Below are positions 35,225 through 45,170 of a DNA stretch of 64,000 nucleotides, piece by piece; position 1 is the stretch's first letter; each line of letters opens with the position of its first letter. The stretch is taken from the NCBI RefSeq assembly GCF_013868055.1, contig NZ_JACEOL010000033.1, positions 54,201 to 118,200 on the forward strand, read 5' to 3'. The DNA comes from Thermoactinomyces mirandus (lineage in GTDB: Bacteria > Bacillota > Bacilli > Thermoactinomycetales > Thermoactinomycetaceae). A program made the translations under genes and the position numbers. The notes under the pieces are model-generated. The model was not told the DNA's origin and ran no database searches. It worked only from the letters and a program-made list of their open reading frames with translations.

Positions 35225-35476
35225 TTGCGAGGAAAGGAAGAGTAGACGGATTAAGCCAGTCAGAGAGAGAAACCCTGGGCTGAAAGGTTTCTTCTGGGTT
35301 TAACCGTTGAATGTCATCCTTGAGCAGGTCGTCTGAAATCCGCCATGAAGAGAGTAGGATGATCCGGTACCGCCCGTTATCTGATTTGAGTGCACTAATG
35401 GTTTATCAATCTGTTAGTGAATAAAGGTGGTACCGCGAAGATCTTTCGTCCTTTGCTGATGAAGGGTCTTTTTTTT
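35225..35476 (+). promoter_or_regulatory. T-box leader of valS
   Basis: The hallmark T-box sequence AATAAAGGTGGTACCGCG lies at 35420-35437, with stem I sequence upstream. The codon GTC (valine) at 35313-35315, in GAATGTCATCC, is placed where the specifier loop is expected. The terminator AGATCTTTC/GAAGGGTCT plus eight T ends at 35476. Uncharged tRNA-Val should stabilise the antiterminator and raise valS expression. Confidence 0.92.
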
Positions 35477-35507
35477 ATGGGAAGCAATGAGAAATGGAGG
35501 TACGAAT

Positions 35508-38147
35508 ATGACTGAAATGGCCAAGACTTATGATCCCAGACAGGCAGAAGCGAAATGGTATGATTACTGGTTGGAGGGAGGATATTTCAAAGCCGGGGAA
35601 AAAGGGGACAAAGAACCGTATACGATTGTGATTCCTCCACCAAACGTAACGGGAAATTTGCACATCGGACACGCGTTGAACAATACTTTGCAGGATATCC
35701 TGATCCGTTTCAAGCGGATGCAGGGCTATGACGCGTTATGGCTGCCGGGGATGGACCATGCCGGAATTGCCACACAGGCTTGTGTGGAAGCCAAGCTTCG
35801 GGAAGAAGGAATCAGCCGCCATGAGCTCGGGCGCGAAAAATTTCTGGAAGTTGTCTGGCAGTGGAAAGATGAGTATGCGCAAAACATTGCCAGCCAATGG
35901 CGGAAAATGGGCTTGTCCCTTGATTACAGCCGGGAACGCTTTACTTTGGATGAAGGATTGTCTGATGCCGTTAAGGAAGTGTTTGTCCGGCTTTATGATG
36001 AAGGGCTGATTTACCGGGGCAAATATATCATTAACTGGGACCCGGTTGCCAGGACGGCGCTTTCGGATATCGAGGTTATCCATAAAGAGGTACAGGGAGC
36101 CTTGTATCACATCAAATATCCTTTGGCTGACGGCAGTGGCTTTATTCAGATTGCAACCACCCGGCCGGAAACGATGCTGGGGGATACGGCGGTTGCGGTC
36201 CACCCGGAAGATGAGCGTTATCAGGGTATGATCGGCAAAGAAGTGATTTTGCCCCTGACCGGACGCAAGATCCCGATCATTGCCGATGATTATGTGGATA
36301 TGGAATTTGGAAGCGGTGCTGTAAAAATCACCCCTGCGCATGATCCAAATGACTTTGAGGTTGGAAACCGTCATCAGCTGTCGCAGATTCTGGTGATGGA
36401 TGAACTGGGAAAAATGAATGAAAAAGCAGGCAAATATCAGGGAATGGATCGGTTCGACTGCCGGAAGCAGATTGTGAAGGATCTGGAAGCGGAAGGGTTC
36501 CTGGTCAAAGTGGAAGAACATGTGCATGCTGTCGGTCATAGTGAACGCTCAGGGGCTGTGGTGGAACCCTATCTCTCCACACAATGGTTTGTGGCTATGA
36601 AGCCATTGACTGAACGGGCAATTCGCGCACAGAAAAATGGAGAAGGGGTTCGTTTTGTTCCGGAACGTTTTGAAAAAATCTATCTCAACTGGATTGAAAA
36701 TGTCCGCGACTGGTGCATTTCCCGGCAGTTATGGTGGGGACACCGGATTCCGGCATGGTATTGCGGAGAGTGCGGGGAAATGACGGTTGCCCGTGAGGAA
36801 CCGGCTGAGTGTCCCCATTGCGGAAACAACCGGTTAAAGCAGGATGAAGATGTTCTTGATACATGGTTCAGCTCGGTGCTCTGGCCATTTTCAACATTGG
36901 GCTGGCCGGAACAGACCAGGGATTTAAAACGGTACTTTCCGACTGACGTTTTGGTTACCGGATATGATATTATTTATTTCTGGGTAGCACGTATGATTTT
37001 TATGGCCCTGAAATTTACGGATGAGATTCCATTTAAAGATGTCTTGATGACTGGCTTGGTCCGGGACGCTGAAGGACGGAAAATGTCCAAATCCCTGGGA
37101 AATGGAATTGATCCGATGGATGTGATCGACAAGTACGGTGCCGATGCCATGCGGTATATGTTATCTACCGGCTGTACCCCTGGAAATGACCAGCGTTTCC
37201 GGTTTGAACGGGTAGAAGCTGCCCGAAACTTTGCCAACAAAATCTGGAATGCTTCCCGTTTTGCTCTTATGCATTTGGAAGGAACAAGCGAAAAGGATTT
37301 GCGTTTGAAAGGGCCGTTTTCCACGGCTGACCAGTGGATCTTGCACCGCCTCAATGAGACAGTTCGTGATGTGACACGGCTTTTGGACCGCTATGATTTT
37401 GGCGAAGCGGGACGGATCTTGCACAATTTCATCTGGGATGAGTTTTGCGATTGGTATATTGAGTTTGCAAAACTGCCTCTGTATGGTGAAGAAGAAGAAC
37501 CGAAACGGGTAACCCGGTCCGTGCTGGTTCATGTGCTGGATCAGTTGTTGAGACTCCTGCATCCGACGATGCCGTTTATTACAGAGGAAATCTGGCAGCA
37601 TTTGCCCGTCAAAGGCAAAAGTATTGCCATTGCTTCCTGGCCGGAAGCAAATGATGAGTTTGCATCTCCCCGGGCGGTTAAAGAGATGAGAACTTTAATT
37701 GAAATCATCCGGGCGATGCGCAATATCCGGGCTGAAATGGATGTAGCGCCAAAGCGTCAGATCGAACTCCTGATCCGTTCCGACCAGGATGTAATCGGCT
37801 CGATTTCGGATCATGAAGCGGTGATCCGGAAGTTGTGCGGTGTCAATCGGTTGACGGTGGATACGGATTTGAAACGTCCGGAAAAATCGGTGGCCGCTGT
37901 CGTTACCGGCGCCGAACTGTTTCTGCCGCTTTCAGGCCTCGTTGACATTCGGGAAACGGTTTCCCGGCTGAAAGCGGAACTGAAAAAACTGGATGCTGAA
38001 GTGGAACGGGTCAGGAAGAAATTGGCCAACCCCGGTTTTGTGTCAAAAGCGCCTGCTCATGTGGTTGAGAATGAGCGGAAAAAAGGTGAAGAGTACAAAG
38101 AAAAACGCGACAAAGTGATCGCCCGGTTAAAAGAAATCGAAGGATGA
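35508..38147 (+). CDS. valS: Valyl-tRNA synthetase
   Basis: 879 residues. The class I signature is [19 protein letters not shown] (HIGH near residue 50), the signature lysine loop is [11 protein letters not shown] near residue 525, and the editing domain lies between. A zinc-ribbon-like set of two CxxC pairs is present around residues 420-445, and the C-terminal coiled coil ([20 protein letters not shown]) contacts tRNA. The ATG at 35508 is preferred over one seven codons upstream, because GGAGG lies 7 bases before it. Confidence 0.98.
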   Translation: MTEMAKTYDPRQAEAKWYDYWLEGGYFKAGEKGDKEPYTIVIPPPNVTGNLHIGHALNNTLQDILIRFKRMQGYDALWLPGMDHAGIATQACVEAKLREEGISRHELGREKFLEVVWQWKDEYAQNIASQWRKMGLSLDYSRERFTLDEGLSDAVKEVFVRLYDEGLIYRGKYIINWDPVARTALSDIEVIHKEVQGALYHIKYPLADGSGFIQIATTRPETMLGDTAVAVHPEDERYQGMIGKEVILPLTGRKIPIIADDYVDMEFGSGAVKITPAHDPNDFEVGNRHQLSQILVMDELGKMNEKAGKYQGMDRFDCRKQIVKDLEAEGFLVKVEEHVHAVGHSERSGAVVEPYLSTQWFVAMKPLTERAIRAQKNGEGVRFVPERFEKIYLNWIENVRDWCISRQLWWGHRIPAWYCGECGEMTVAREEPAECPHCGNNRLKQDEDVLDTWFSSVLWPFSTLGWPEQTRDLKRYFPTDVLVTGYDIIYFWVARMIFMALKFTDEIPFKDVLMTGLVRDAEGRKMSKSLGNGIDPMDVIDKYGADAMRYMLSTGCTPGNDQRFRFERVEAARNFANKIWNASRFALMHLEGTSEKDLRLKGPFSTADQWILHRLNETVRDVTRLLDRYDFGEAGRILHNFIWDEFCDWYIEFAKLPLYGEEEEPKRVTRSVLVHVLDQLLRLLHPTMPFITEEIWQHLPVKGKSIAIASWPEANDEFASPRAVKEMRTLIEIIRAMRNIRAEMDVAPKRQIELLIRSDQDVIGSISDHEAVIRKLCGVNRLTVDTDLKRPEKSVAAVVTGAELFLPLSGLVDIRETVSRLKAELKKLDAEVERVRKKLANPGFVSKAPAHVVENERKKGEEYKEKRDKVIARLKEIEG

Positions 38148-38155
38148 CAGGAAAT

Positions 38156-38187
38156 CAGGGGCGGGAGAAATCCTGCCTCCCTTCTTG
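38156..38187 (+). terminator. Possible valS terminator
   Basis: CAGGGGCGGGA/TCCTGCCTC-type GC-rich stem with a GAAA loop, followed by the weak T-tract CCCTTCTTGTTG. Confidence 0.45.
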
Positions 38188-38270
38188 TTGACGGATTGAA
38201 TGATTACAGGCAAAATGGACAGAGTGAACGTTTTCTCATTTTATTAGCAAGGAAAGAAGCTGAGGGAAGA

Positions 38271-39596
38271 GTGGATCAATTCAAGACAGCTCATGATGTG
38301 TTTTCATGGATGGAACATGCATGCGCTCAAACCATTCAGCCAGGTCTGGAGCGCATGGAGTGGATGCTCAACCAGCTGGATCATCCTGAACGAAGACTGA
38401 AATTTATCCATATAGCCGGAACCAATGGCAAAGGTTCCACAGCAGCAATGATTGCGTCCGTGTTGAAGGAAGCCGGTTATCCCACCGGAATGTTTGTTTC
38501 TCCTTATGTAACCTCCTGGCATGAACGTATTCAATTTGATGGACAGTCGATTGAAGAAACCTCTTTTGTGCGCTGGTCAAATGAATTAAAACCCCTGATC
38601 GAAAAAATGGCTGAGGATGGCCCTGGCAAGCCAACCCCGTTTGAGTACTGGACACTGGTTTCATTATGTTACTTTGCCAGGGAGGCATTTCCGTGGTTTG
38701 TTGTTTGGGAAACCGGGATGGGAGGACGCCTTGATTCAACCAATGTGGTTTTTCCATTGGTGTCGGTGATTACCGAAATCGGTTATGATCATAAAAATTG
38801 GCTCGGCGATACATTGACGGAGATTGCTTCCGAAAAAGCAGGAATTGTCAAATCGGGTGTACCTGTGGTTTGCGGCAGTCAGAAAGAGGAAGCGGTACCT
38901 GTAATCAGAAACATTTCCAGGGATCATCGCAGTCCGTTTTATTTGCTGAACAAAGATTTTCTGGTGAAAGACGTTCATCAGGATTCAGACGGACAAAATT
39001 TTACTTTTCAAAATGTGTATCGGGAACTGAGTGGGCTTTCCATTCCGCTCATTGGTGACCATCAACTGCAGAACGCGGGAACGGCACTGATGACATTGGA
39101 AGTATTGCGCCAGGCATATGCGACGGTGATCGAACCCGAGCATTACAGGAACGGGCTGAGAAAGACTTTCTGGCCAGGACGCCTGGAAAAAGTGAGCGAT
39201 TCCCCGCACATTCTGTTAGATGGTGCTCATAATATAGAAGGAATAAATGCTTTAATACAGACGATCAAAAAATATCATACGGATTGTGGCCGGATCGGTT
39301 TCCTGGTCGCGGTGATGAAAGATAAACCGGTGAGGGAAATGATGAAGCCCCTGGCGGATGCGGCTGATTTTGTTACTACTACATCGCTGGAAGATCATTC
39401 GCGTTCTCTTGCGGCAGAAGAGCTGGCCCGAATTCTGAAAGAGATCAATCCCCGTTTGTCTGTGGAATCTGTTTCCGGAGAGAAAAAAGCGCTTCATGTG
39501 TTCATGGAGAAACTTGCAGCGGGCGATCTGGGGGTTGTAGCGGGTTCGCTGTTCCTGGTGTCTGCAGTACGGCCAATGTTGTTGGACCGTAAGTGA
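38271..39596 (+). CDS. folC: Folylpolyglutamate synthase / dihydrofolate synthase
   Basis: Adds glutamate to dihydropteroate and folates, with ATP. About 441 residues from the GTG at 38271, chosen because family members begin about 35 residues before the ERMEWMLNQLDHPERRL motif and GAGGGAAG lies upstream. A TTG at 38196 would add 25 unusual residues. The P-loop is HIAGTNGKGSTAAMI near residue 47, and LLDGAHNIEG lies near residue 317 in the C-terminal domain. It follows valS, as in Bacillus. Confidence 0.94.
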   Translation: MDQFKTAHDVFSWMEHACAQTIQPGLERMEWMLNQLDHPERRLKFIHIAGTNGKGSTAAMIASVLKEAGYPTGMFVSPYVTSWHERIQFDGQSIEETSFVRWSNELKPLIEKMAEDGPGKPTPFEYWTLVSLCYFAREAFPWFVVWETGMGGRLDSTNVVFPLVSVITEIGYDHKNWLGDTLTEIASEKAGIVKSGVPVVCGSQKEEAVPVIRNISRDHRSPFYLLNKDFLVKDVHQDSDGQNFTFQNVYRELSGLSIPLIGDHQLQNAGTALMTLEVLRQAYATVIEPEHYRNGLRKTFWPGRLEKVSDSPHILLDGAHNIEGINALIQTIKKYHTDCGRIGFLVAVMKDKPVREMMKPLADAADFVTTTSLEDHSRSLAAEELARILKEINPRLSVESVSGEKKALHVFMEKLAAGDLGVVAGSLFLVSAVRPMLLDRK

Positions 39597-39630
39597 AGTT
39601 ATGGATTAAATGAAGGTTGGTGATTTCACG

Positions 39631-41016
39631 ATGGATAATAAAAAAAGGGTTCATTTTGTGGGGATTGGCGGATATGGGATGAGTGCCATTGCCCGGGTAC
39701 TTTTGGATTTGGGTTATCAGGTTTCCGGATCAGACGTAGCAGAAAATGCGCTGGTAAAAAAATTAATCGAGCGTGGAGCGAATGTTGCCATCGGCCACCG
39801 TGCTGATCATGTAAATGGTGTGGATACCGTTGTCTATTCATCAAGTATCGCTCCGGATAATGTAGAGCGTGTTGCGGCAAGGGAACAGGGGATTGAAGTG
39901 CTTCACCGGTCCCAGATGCTGGCCCGCCTTTTAAACAATAAAAAAGGGATTGCCGTTGCCGGGGCACACGGAAAAACAACAACCTCGTCCATGGTTGCCC
40001 AAACCCTGGAATTGTGTGAAGTTGACCCCACGTATATTATTGGTGGAGAAATCGTTGCGTTAAAAGGGAATGCCAAGGCTGGCCATAGCGAGTATGTGGT
40101 TGCGGAAGCGGATGAAAGCGATGGGTCTTTCCTGGAGTATTATCCATACCTGGCTGTCGTGACCAATATTGAACAGGATCATCTTGAAAACTACGGCGGG
40201 GATTTTGAGAACCTGAAAAAGGCATACCGTTCTTTCCTGAATCAGGTCAGGCCGGATGGCACCGCCATATTGAACTGGGATGATGCTTATGTCAGGGAAA
40301 TGGTGGATGAAGTCAAGGGACGGACAATCACGTACGCCATTGATAACCCGGCAGATTATAATGCCATAAACATTCGTGAAAATTTCCGCCAAATTCAGTT
40401 TACGGTTGTGCGCGGAGAGGAAGTTTTGGGCGATATTCTGTTAAATATCCCGGGCCGTCACAATGTTGCCAATGCGCTGGCAGCAACAATTGTATGTCTG
40501 GAAGCGGGTGTTCCTTTTGGGCAGATTGCCAAGGCGCTTTTCCGCTTTCAGGGGGCAAAACGCCGTTTTCAGGTAATTGGTGAGGAAGATGATATCCTGA
40601 TTGTTGATGATTATGCGCACCATCCTACGGAGATCAAGTCCACATTAAAGGGAGCCAGGGTTCTGGGTCGCCGGATGGTTGTCGTATTTCAGCCACAACG
40701 TTATTCCCGTACTCATTTGTTGATGGATGAATTCAGCCGTGCTTTTGGAGATGCCGATGAGGTGATTTTAAATACCATTTATGCCCCGCCCGGAGAAAAA
40801 CCGATCCCCGGGGTGACAGCCGAGCGTCTGGCACAGCTGGTCAAGAAAAATTGCAATGAAAATACACGGTTTATTGCTTCCAAGGAGGACGTTGTCAAGT
40901 ATCTGCTGGAGCATGTAAAACCCGGTGATCTCGTCATGACGATGGGTGCCGGCGATATTTGGCGTGTTTCCCATCAATTCGCCCTGGAACTGAAAAAAGA
41001 GCGGGTAAGCGGGTAA
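39631..41016 (+). CDS. murC: UDP-N-acetylmuramate--L-alanine ligase
   Basis: Adds the first amino acid of the peptidoglycan stem peptide. 461 residues from the ATG at 39631 (GGTGAT 7 bases upstream); an ATG at 39610 has no binding site. The N-terminal UDP-sugar-binding motif is HFVGIGGYGMSAIARVL, the P-loop is AVAGAHGKTTTSSMVA near residue 107, and DDYAHHPTEIK lies in the C-terminal domain. Its place directly after folC differs from Bacillus subtilis. It follows folC by 34 bases and is likely cotranscribed. Confidence 0.97.
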   Translation: MDNKKRVHFVGIGGYGMSAIARVLLDLGYQVSGSDVAENALVKKLIERGANVAIGHRADHVNGVDTVVYSSSIAPDNVERVAAREQGIEVLHRSQMLARLLNNKKGIAVAGAHGKTTTSSMVAQTLELCEVDPTYIIGGEIVALKGNAKAGHSEYVVAEADESDGSFLEYYPYLAVVTNIEQDHLENYGGDFENLKKAYRSFLNQVRPDGTAILNWDDAYVREMVDEVKGRTITYAIDNPADYNAINIRENFRQIQFTVVRGEEVLGDILLNIPGRHNVANALAATIVCLEAGVPFGQIAKALFRFQGAKRRFQVIGEEDDILIVDDYAHHPTEIKSTLKGARVLGRRMVVVFQPQRYSRTHLLMDEFSRAFGDADEVILNTIYAPPGEKPIPGVTAERLAQLVKKNCNENTRFIASKEDVVKYLLEHVKPGDLVMTMGAGDIWRVSHQFALELKKERVSG

Positions 41017-41098
41017 AATCCATTAAATGATAAAAATGAAACTCGGCGGGAGGATTGGAGGCTTTCTTCTCTCACCACCGTTTTTCTTTTTCGAGTCT

Positions 41099-41127
41099 AA
41101 GAGCCGGCAAGATGCAGGCTCTTTTTT
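41099..41127 (+). terminator. folC-murC terminator
   Basis: AAGAGCC/GGCTCTT with an 11-nt loop, followed by TTTTTT. Confidence 0.85.
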
Positions 41128-41201
41128 TATTGTTGAATATATCAAAAATATCGTACTGTTTGCGCTATTGTGATATCCTTGGGTTAGAAAGGAGGAGCGA
41201 T

Positions 41202-41846
41202 ATGAATAAAGTAAAATGGTTTGCGATCATGGTTGGCGTGATGATCTGGGCCGTTGCCGGATGTGCGTCAAACGCAGATACCACAGCTGAAAGGAATAGC
41301 GGACAAACTGCGGCGAATAACGATGTATCCGCATTGAATTGGCAAGTTCCTTTTTTTACATATACGAATCAGGACGGGGAAACTTTTGGGTTTCAGGATT
41401 TGAAGGGAAAAATATGGCTGACAGACTTTATCTTTACCCGATGCCCGAATATTTGCCCGCCCATGACTGCCAATATGTTAAAAATCCAGAATGCCTTGAA
41501 ACAGGCAGGAATGGAAGCGGAAATTGTATCGTTTTCTGTTGATCCGGAGTACGACCAGCCCGAAAAACTGAAAGAGTTTGCCAAGAATTACGGCGCGGAT
41601 CTCAACTCGTGGCACTTTGTAACAGGTTATTCCTTTGAAGAAATTCAAAAGCTGGTGAAAGATACTTTTAAAGGGGCTGTTTCCAGGCAGGAAGGGCCTT
41701 CTCCGGATGTACCTGTGCTGGTAAATCATCCGTCACAGTTTTATCTGGTCGACCAAAACGGAAAAGTAGTGAAATTTTATGATGGATTGAGACCGGATGC
41801 CGGACAAATCGTGAATGATATCAAGGTATTGCAAGAAGGAAAATAA
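41202..41846 (+). CDS. SCO1/SenC-family copper-binding lipoprotein
   Basis: 214 residues from the ATG at 41202 (GGAGGAG upstream). The signal peptide ends in the lipobox VAGC, so it is anchored on the outer face of the membrane. The thioredoxin fold carries the copper ligands CPNIC near residue 87 (CxxxC) and the histidine in VLVNHPSQF near residue 176. It delivers copper to the CuA centre of cytochrome c oxidase or acts in thiol redox. Bacillus YpmQ is the counterpart. It stands alone, with a convergent EcsAB operon downstream. Confidence 0.95.
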   Translation: MNKVKWFAIMVGVMIWAVAGCASNADTTAERNSGQTAANNDVSALNWQVPFFTYTNQDGETFGFQDLKGKIWLTDFIFTRCPNICPPMTANMLKIQNALKQAGMEAEIVSFSVDPEYDQPEKLKEFAKNYGADLNSWHFVTGYSFEEIQKLVKDTFKGAVSRQEGPSPDVPVLVNHPSQFYLVDQNGKVVKFYDGLRPDAGQIVNDIKVLQEGK

Positions 41847-42061
41847 AATGAACAGTTTGAGAATCAGCCAAAAGATGGTGCACCGGAGGTACTTCGAATC
41901 TGCTGCAAACGGGATGTAGTATCAGCAAAAACAGGTAAAATTGTTTGGGCGTAAGCGGATTGAAGAGCCCACCGGAAACGGATTGGTGAGTCCCCCACCG
42001 CTTTCCCGGTAAGGCGGGACAGCACAGAGTCCTGAATAACGCTTTCCCCGATATGTTTTTT
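41847..42061 (+). other. Structured intergenic region between the SCO gene and ecsB
   Basis: No ORF with a binding site. The stretch 41945-42035 contains several possible hairpins in a row (GGGC/GCCC, CACC/GGTG, CCGCTTT/AAGGCGG, GGAC/GTCC) and is GC-rich for an intergenic region. It ends at the shared terminator. It could be a small RNA or a decayed element. No known riboswitch consensus fits. Confidence 0.35.
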
Positions 42062-42097
42062 AAATGGCTTGAGATTTACTCTCAAGCCATTTTTTGC
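42062..42097 (+). terminator. Bidirectional terminator between the SCO gene and ecsB
   Basis: AAATGGCTTGAGA/TCTCAAGCCATTT, a perfect 13-bp stem with a 5-nt loop and T runs on both strands. The ecsB stop codon lies within it. Confidence 0.9.
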
Positions 42098-43305
42098 TGT
42101 TTGGACCGTGGCAAGTAAAAGTAGCTGATTGTATAGGTGAGAATTCCGCCGACAGCGATCAGGAGCATGGTCTCTGTCAGGAGCATTGCTCCGGCAAGCC
42201 AGGCAAAAAGAGCAATCGATAAGGTTTGAATGCCGATGGTTACCAGACCGATGCTGCGCAAGCCCTGTTTCCACTGTTTTGGCGGCAGAGGATACAATTT
42301 GTGGATAATGGGATATTGTTGGGAATGGGCCAAAGATGGTAACTGTACCGAAAACATCCATACACAGCCCAGATAGACGGCAAAAACGACCCACCGGTTG
42401 GGAAAAACGGCAATGAAGATCATCGCCCAAATAATGAGACGTATACTGATGGGAAACAATTCGCTTTTCCGAAAAAAAGCGCGCCAAAACAAATAGGCTG
42501 AAGCTGTTTGGGTTGACCAATGCGGGAGAAAGCGGGTAAACCATTTCCTTTTCCTGACCGGTGTCTTCAGCCTGGGCAAATCAACGAACATGCCTGCCAA
42601 AGCATGGTAACGTGTCCGTATGTTTTGCTCTTGCGCCTGCATAAGGTGCCAGGGATAGGGAATAACCGGAACCTGTCTGCGGAGATACCAACCCAATGCA
42701 AACAGGCCGACAGCCGTTCCCAATACTCCGGCTGCATGTTGGTTCAGGAAAAAGAAAACCGTTCCCCCGTTCAGAAAAAAACGACCTGCCGTTACCATGC
42801 GGATTTTGTTTCGGGCCAAAGAGACAGTCAGGCGCATTTCCCACCATTCAATCAGAACGTTGTAAACCTGGAGAAGGGTAAAAAAGAGATAAGCCAGAAC
42901 AATGGCAAGATTGCTTTTCCACATGATAAAAAACAAAGGATAGGCCAGTAAGGTAAGAATCCCGAGATGAATCAGGTGAACGGCAGCGCTGTAAGTCAGG
43001 CTTGCCCGGAAATACGGCTTCATTTGTGTCTCAACCGGCAGCAGAAATACCAGATCGGCTGGTTTGACCCAAGTTCGGACCCGGCTGGATGTAACAAGAA
43101 GGGTATAGGGAATGGTCAGCATGAAATCGATGGGAAAATCGGCTGGCACCCAGGCCAGAAATTGTTGATAGGCAAAATAGAGGGCGATCAAAACGATTCC
43201 AAGAATGAGCGGAGTGCCTCCGCCTCCGATAATCACCCGGATGATTCGCATGGCATAGGTCCAGGCCGATTTCATTCTGCTATAGAATAACTCACTGGTG
43301 TTCAT
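42082..43305 (-). CDS. ecsB: ABC transporter permease EcsB
   Basis: 407 residues with about eight hydrophobic segments. It begins SELFYSRMKSAWTYAMRIIR, with SRVRTWVKPADLVFLLPVE near residue 75, characteristic of EcsB. In Bacillus subtilis EcsAB affects secretion, competence and intramembrane proteolysis by RasP. The start overlaps the ecsA stop (ATGA). A third gene (ecsC) is not present. Confidence 0.88.
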   Translation of the reverse strand: MNTSELFYSRMKSAWTYAMRIIRVIIGGGGTPLILGIVLIALYFAYQQFLAWVPADFPIDFMLTIPYTLLVTSSRVRTWVKPADLVFLLPVETQMKPYFRASLTYSAAVHLIHLGILTLLAYPLFFIMWKSNLAIVLAYLFFTLLQVYNVLIEWWEMRLTVSLARNKIRMVTAGRFFLNGGTVFFFLNQHAAGVLGTAVGLFALGWYLRRQVPVIPYPWHLMQAQEQNIRTRYHALAGMFVDLPRLKTPVRKRKWFTRFLPHWSTQTASAYLFWRAFFRKSELFPISIRLIIWAMIFIAVFPNRWVVFAVYLGCVWMFSVQLPSLAHSQQYPIIHKLYPLPPKQWKQGLRSIGLVTIGIQTLSIALFAWLAGAMLLTETMLLIAVGGILTYTISYFYLPRSKQQKMA

Positions 43306-44036
43306 GATTGTTTCCCTTCTATTGCAATCATAAATAATTCATCCAATGATTTGTTTTGTGTGCCTGCTTGTTGATTCATTTCAGCCAGGGTGCCTTTCAA
43401 CCGCATTTGCCCTTCATGAATCAGAACAAAACGATCACAATATTTTTCAGCCATCCCCAGAATATGGGTTGACATTAAAATGCCCATTCCTTCTTTTTTC
43501 CCGGACTGTAACAATTCCAGCAAGGATTGGGTGGCCAACAGATCCAACCCCACAAACGGCTCGTCAATAATCAAAAAACGCGGCTTGACCAGGAATGCAC
43601 ACAAGATCATGATCTTTTGCTGCATCCCCTTGGAAAATGTATCAGGGAACCAATTTTTAACCTTTTGCATGCGAAAACGGGTCAGCAAAGATTGGGCCCG
43701 TTCCTGAAGCAGGTCAGGAGGCATCCGGTAAGCGCTCGCCGTCAACTCAAGATGTTCCCACAATGTCAGTTCTTCATAAAACAGGGGGGTTTCAGGAATA
43801 TAGGCAAGCTGGTTTCGAAACGTTTCCGGATCTTCCGTCAATGTCTTTCCATCAATTGAAACAGTTCCGGAAAAAGGTGTGATCAAACCAAGGATATTTT
43901 TGAGTGTCGTGCTTTTTCCGGCACCGTTCAAGCCGATTAATCCAACAATTTCGCCGGGTGAGACAGAAAAGTCAATGTTTTTGATCACGGGAAATTGTCT
44001 GGAATATCCTCCGTAAAGTTGTTGTATGGATAGCAT
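43302..44036 (-). CDS. ecsA: ABC transporter ATP-binding protein EcsA
   Basis: 244 residues from the ATG at 44036, preceded by AAAGGAG; the frame upstream of it lacks a binding site. Walker A GLNGAGKSTTLKN is near residue 37, the signature is degenerate (FSKGMQQKIMILCAF), and Walker B RFLIIDEPFVGLD is near residue 155. It pairs with EcsB in one operon. Confidence 0.9.
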   Translation of the reverse strand: MLSIQQLYGGYSRQFPVIKNIDFSVSPGEIVGLIGLNGAGKSTTLKNILGLITPFSGTVSIDGKTLTEDPETFRNQLAYIPETPLFYEELTLWEHLELTASAYRMPPDLLQERAQSLLTRFRMQKVKNWFPDTFSKGMQQKIMILCAFLVKPRFLIIDEPFVGLDLLATQSLLELLQSGKKEGMGILMSTHILGMAEKYCDRFVLIHEGQMRLKGTLAEMNQQAGTQNKSLDELFMIAIEGKQS

Positions 44037-44204
44037 AAGAAACTCCTTTAAGCTGAAAAATTTGGATTGAATATAACATATAGTTTGCGGGAAAAAATAA
44101 AAGATTGCAAGATGGGACAAGACTGTCCTTCTTTAACAGGAATTTTGGAAAAGAGATAGAATTGGTAAATATTGAATGAAAATGGGGAAGAAAGGGAGAG
44201 GAGC

Positions 44205-45170
44205 GTGTTATTGGAAGAGGCGATCCATTTGGCGGCAGCTAAAAATGCAACCGATTTGCATTATATTGAAGAAGAATTTCCTTATATTCGTGTTGATGGA
44301 AAAATCGAAGTCCTCACCGGCAACCAGCGCGGGTCCAGACAAGAGATCGCGGAATTCCTGGGCATCGGCACTGAGGAAACAAAGGAAAAAGAAGCGGCCA
44401 TGTCTTTTGGCAGATACCGGATACGCATTCATTTGTATCAAAAGCAAAAGCGATTGGCCCTGACAATCCGTCTGCTGCCCGGGCGAATCCCTGATTCGGA
44501 AGAACTTCAGCTGCCACCGGTTTTAAAAAAGGTAATCCGCCAAGCAGGCCTGTTTCTGGTTACCGGACCGACAGGAAGCGGAAAAACGACAACACTGGCT
44601 TCCCTGATCCAGGAATTGAACCGTACGGAATCCTTACATATCCTGACTCTGGAAGATCCGATTGAATATCTTCATTTTTCTGACAAATCCCTGGTGATTC
44701 AGCGGGAGGTCGGGGAGGATATCAATGGTTTCGCGGAAGGGATGGCCGCTGCATTGAGACAGGGGCCTGATGTGATCATGATCGGTGAATTAAGGGATCA
44801 AAAGGCGATCCAAACGGCACTTCATCTGGCGGAAACGGGCAAACTGGTGATGGCTACCATGCATGCAGGCGATGTGGAAAAAGCGATTTATCGCATTATT
44901 GACAGTTTTTCAGCGGAAGAACAAACGCTGGTTCGTTCCCAGTTGGCTGCTTCCATGCTGGCCATTGTTTCCCAGAAAATCATCCGTTTGACCTGTGGGA
45001 AACGGCAACCTGCCTTTGAGGTTTTGCTCAACCACCGTTCGGTGGCACACCTGATCCGCAATGATCAACTTCATCAGCTTTATACGATCATGCAGTCTCA
45101 TCAATCCCTGGGAATGCAAACCATGGAAATGGCCCTGGAAAATCTGAAAAGGGCAGCGGCGCATGGCTGA
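44205..45170 (+). CDS. Type IV pilus/competence ATPase (PilT/ComGA-like GspE family)
   Basis: 321 residues from the GTG at 44205 (GGGAGAGGAGC upstream). The N-terminal PAS-like domain is followed by Walker [11 protein letters not shown] near residue 128, the Asp box LEDPIEY, Walker B DVIMIGELRD near residue 194 and the His box ATMHAGD near residue 222. The size fits PilT or ComGA. No pilin, inner-membrane platform (comGB) or assembly genes follow. Only a prepilin peptidase comes next, overlapping by 8 bases. Confidence 0.88.
   Translation: MLLEEAIHLAAAKNATDLHYIEEEFPYIRVDGKIEVLTGNQRGSRQEIAEFLGIGTEETKEKEAAMSFGRYRIRIHLYQKQKRLALTIRLLPGRIPDSEELQLPPVLKKVIRQAGLFLVTGPTGSGKTTTLASLIQELNRTESLHILTLEDPIEYLHFSDKSLVIQREVGEDINGFAEGMAAALRQGPDVIMIGELRDQKAIQTALHLAETGKLVMATMHAGDVEKAIYRIIDSFSAEEQTLVRSQLAASMLAIVSQKIIRLTCGKRQPAFEVLLNHRSVAHLIRNDQLHQLYTIMQSHQSLGMQTMEMALENLKRAAAHG

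Noticed and set aside
41864..42544. Minus-strand frame of 226 codons
   Set aside because: It overlaps ecsB in another frame, crosses the bidirectional terminator and has no protein pattern.
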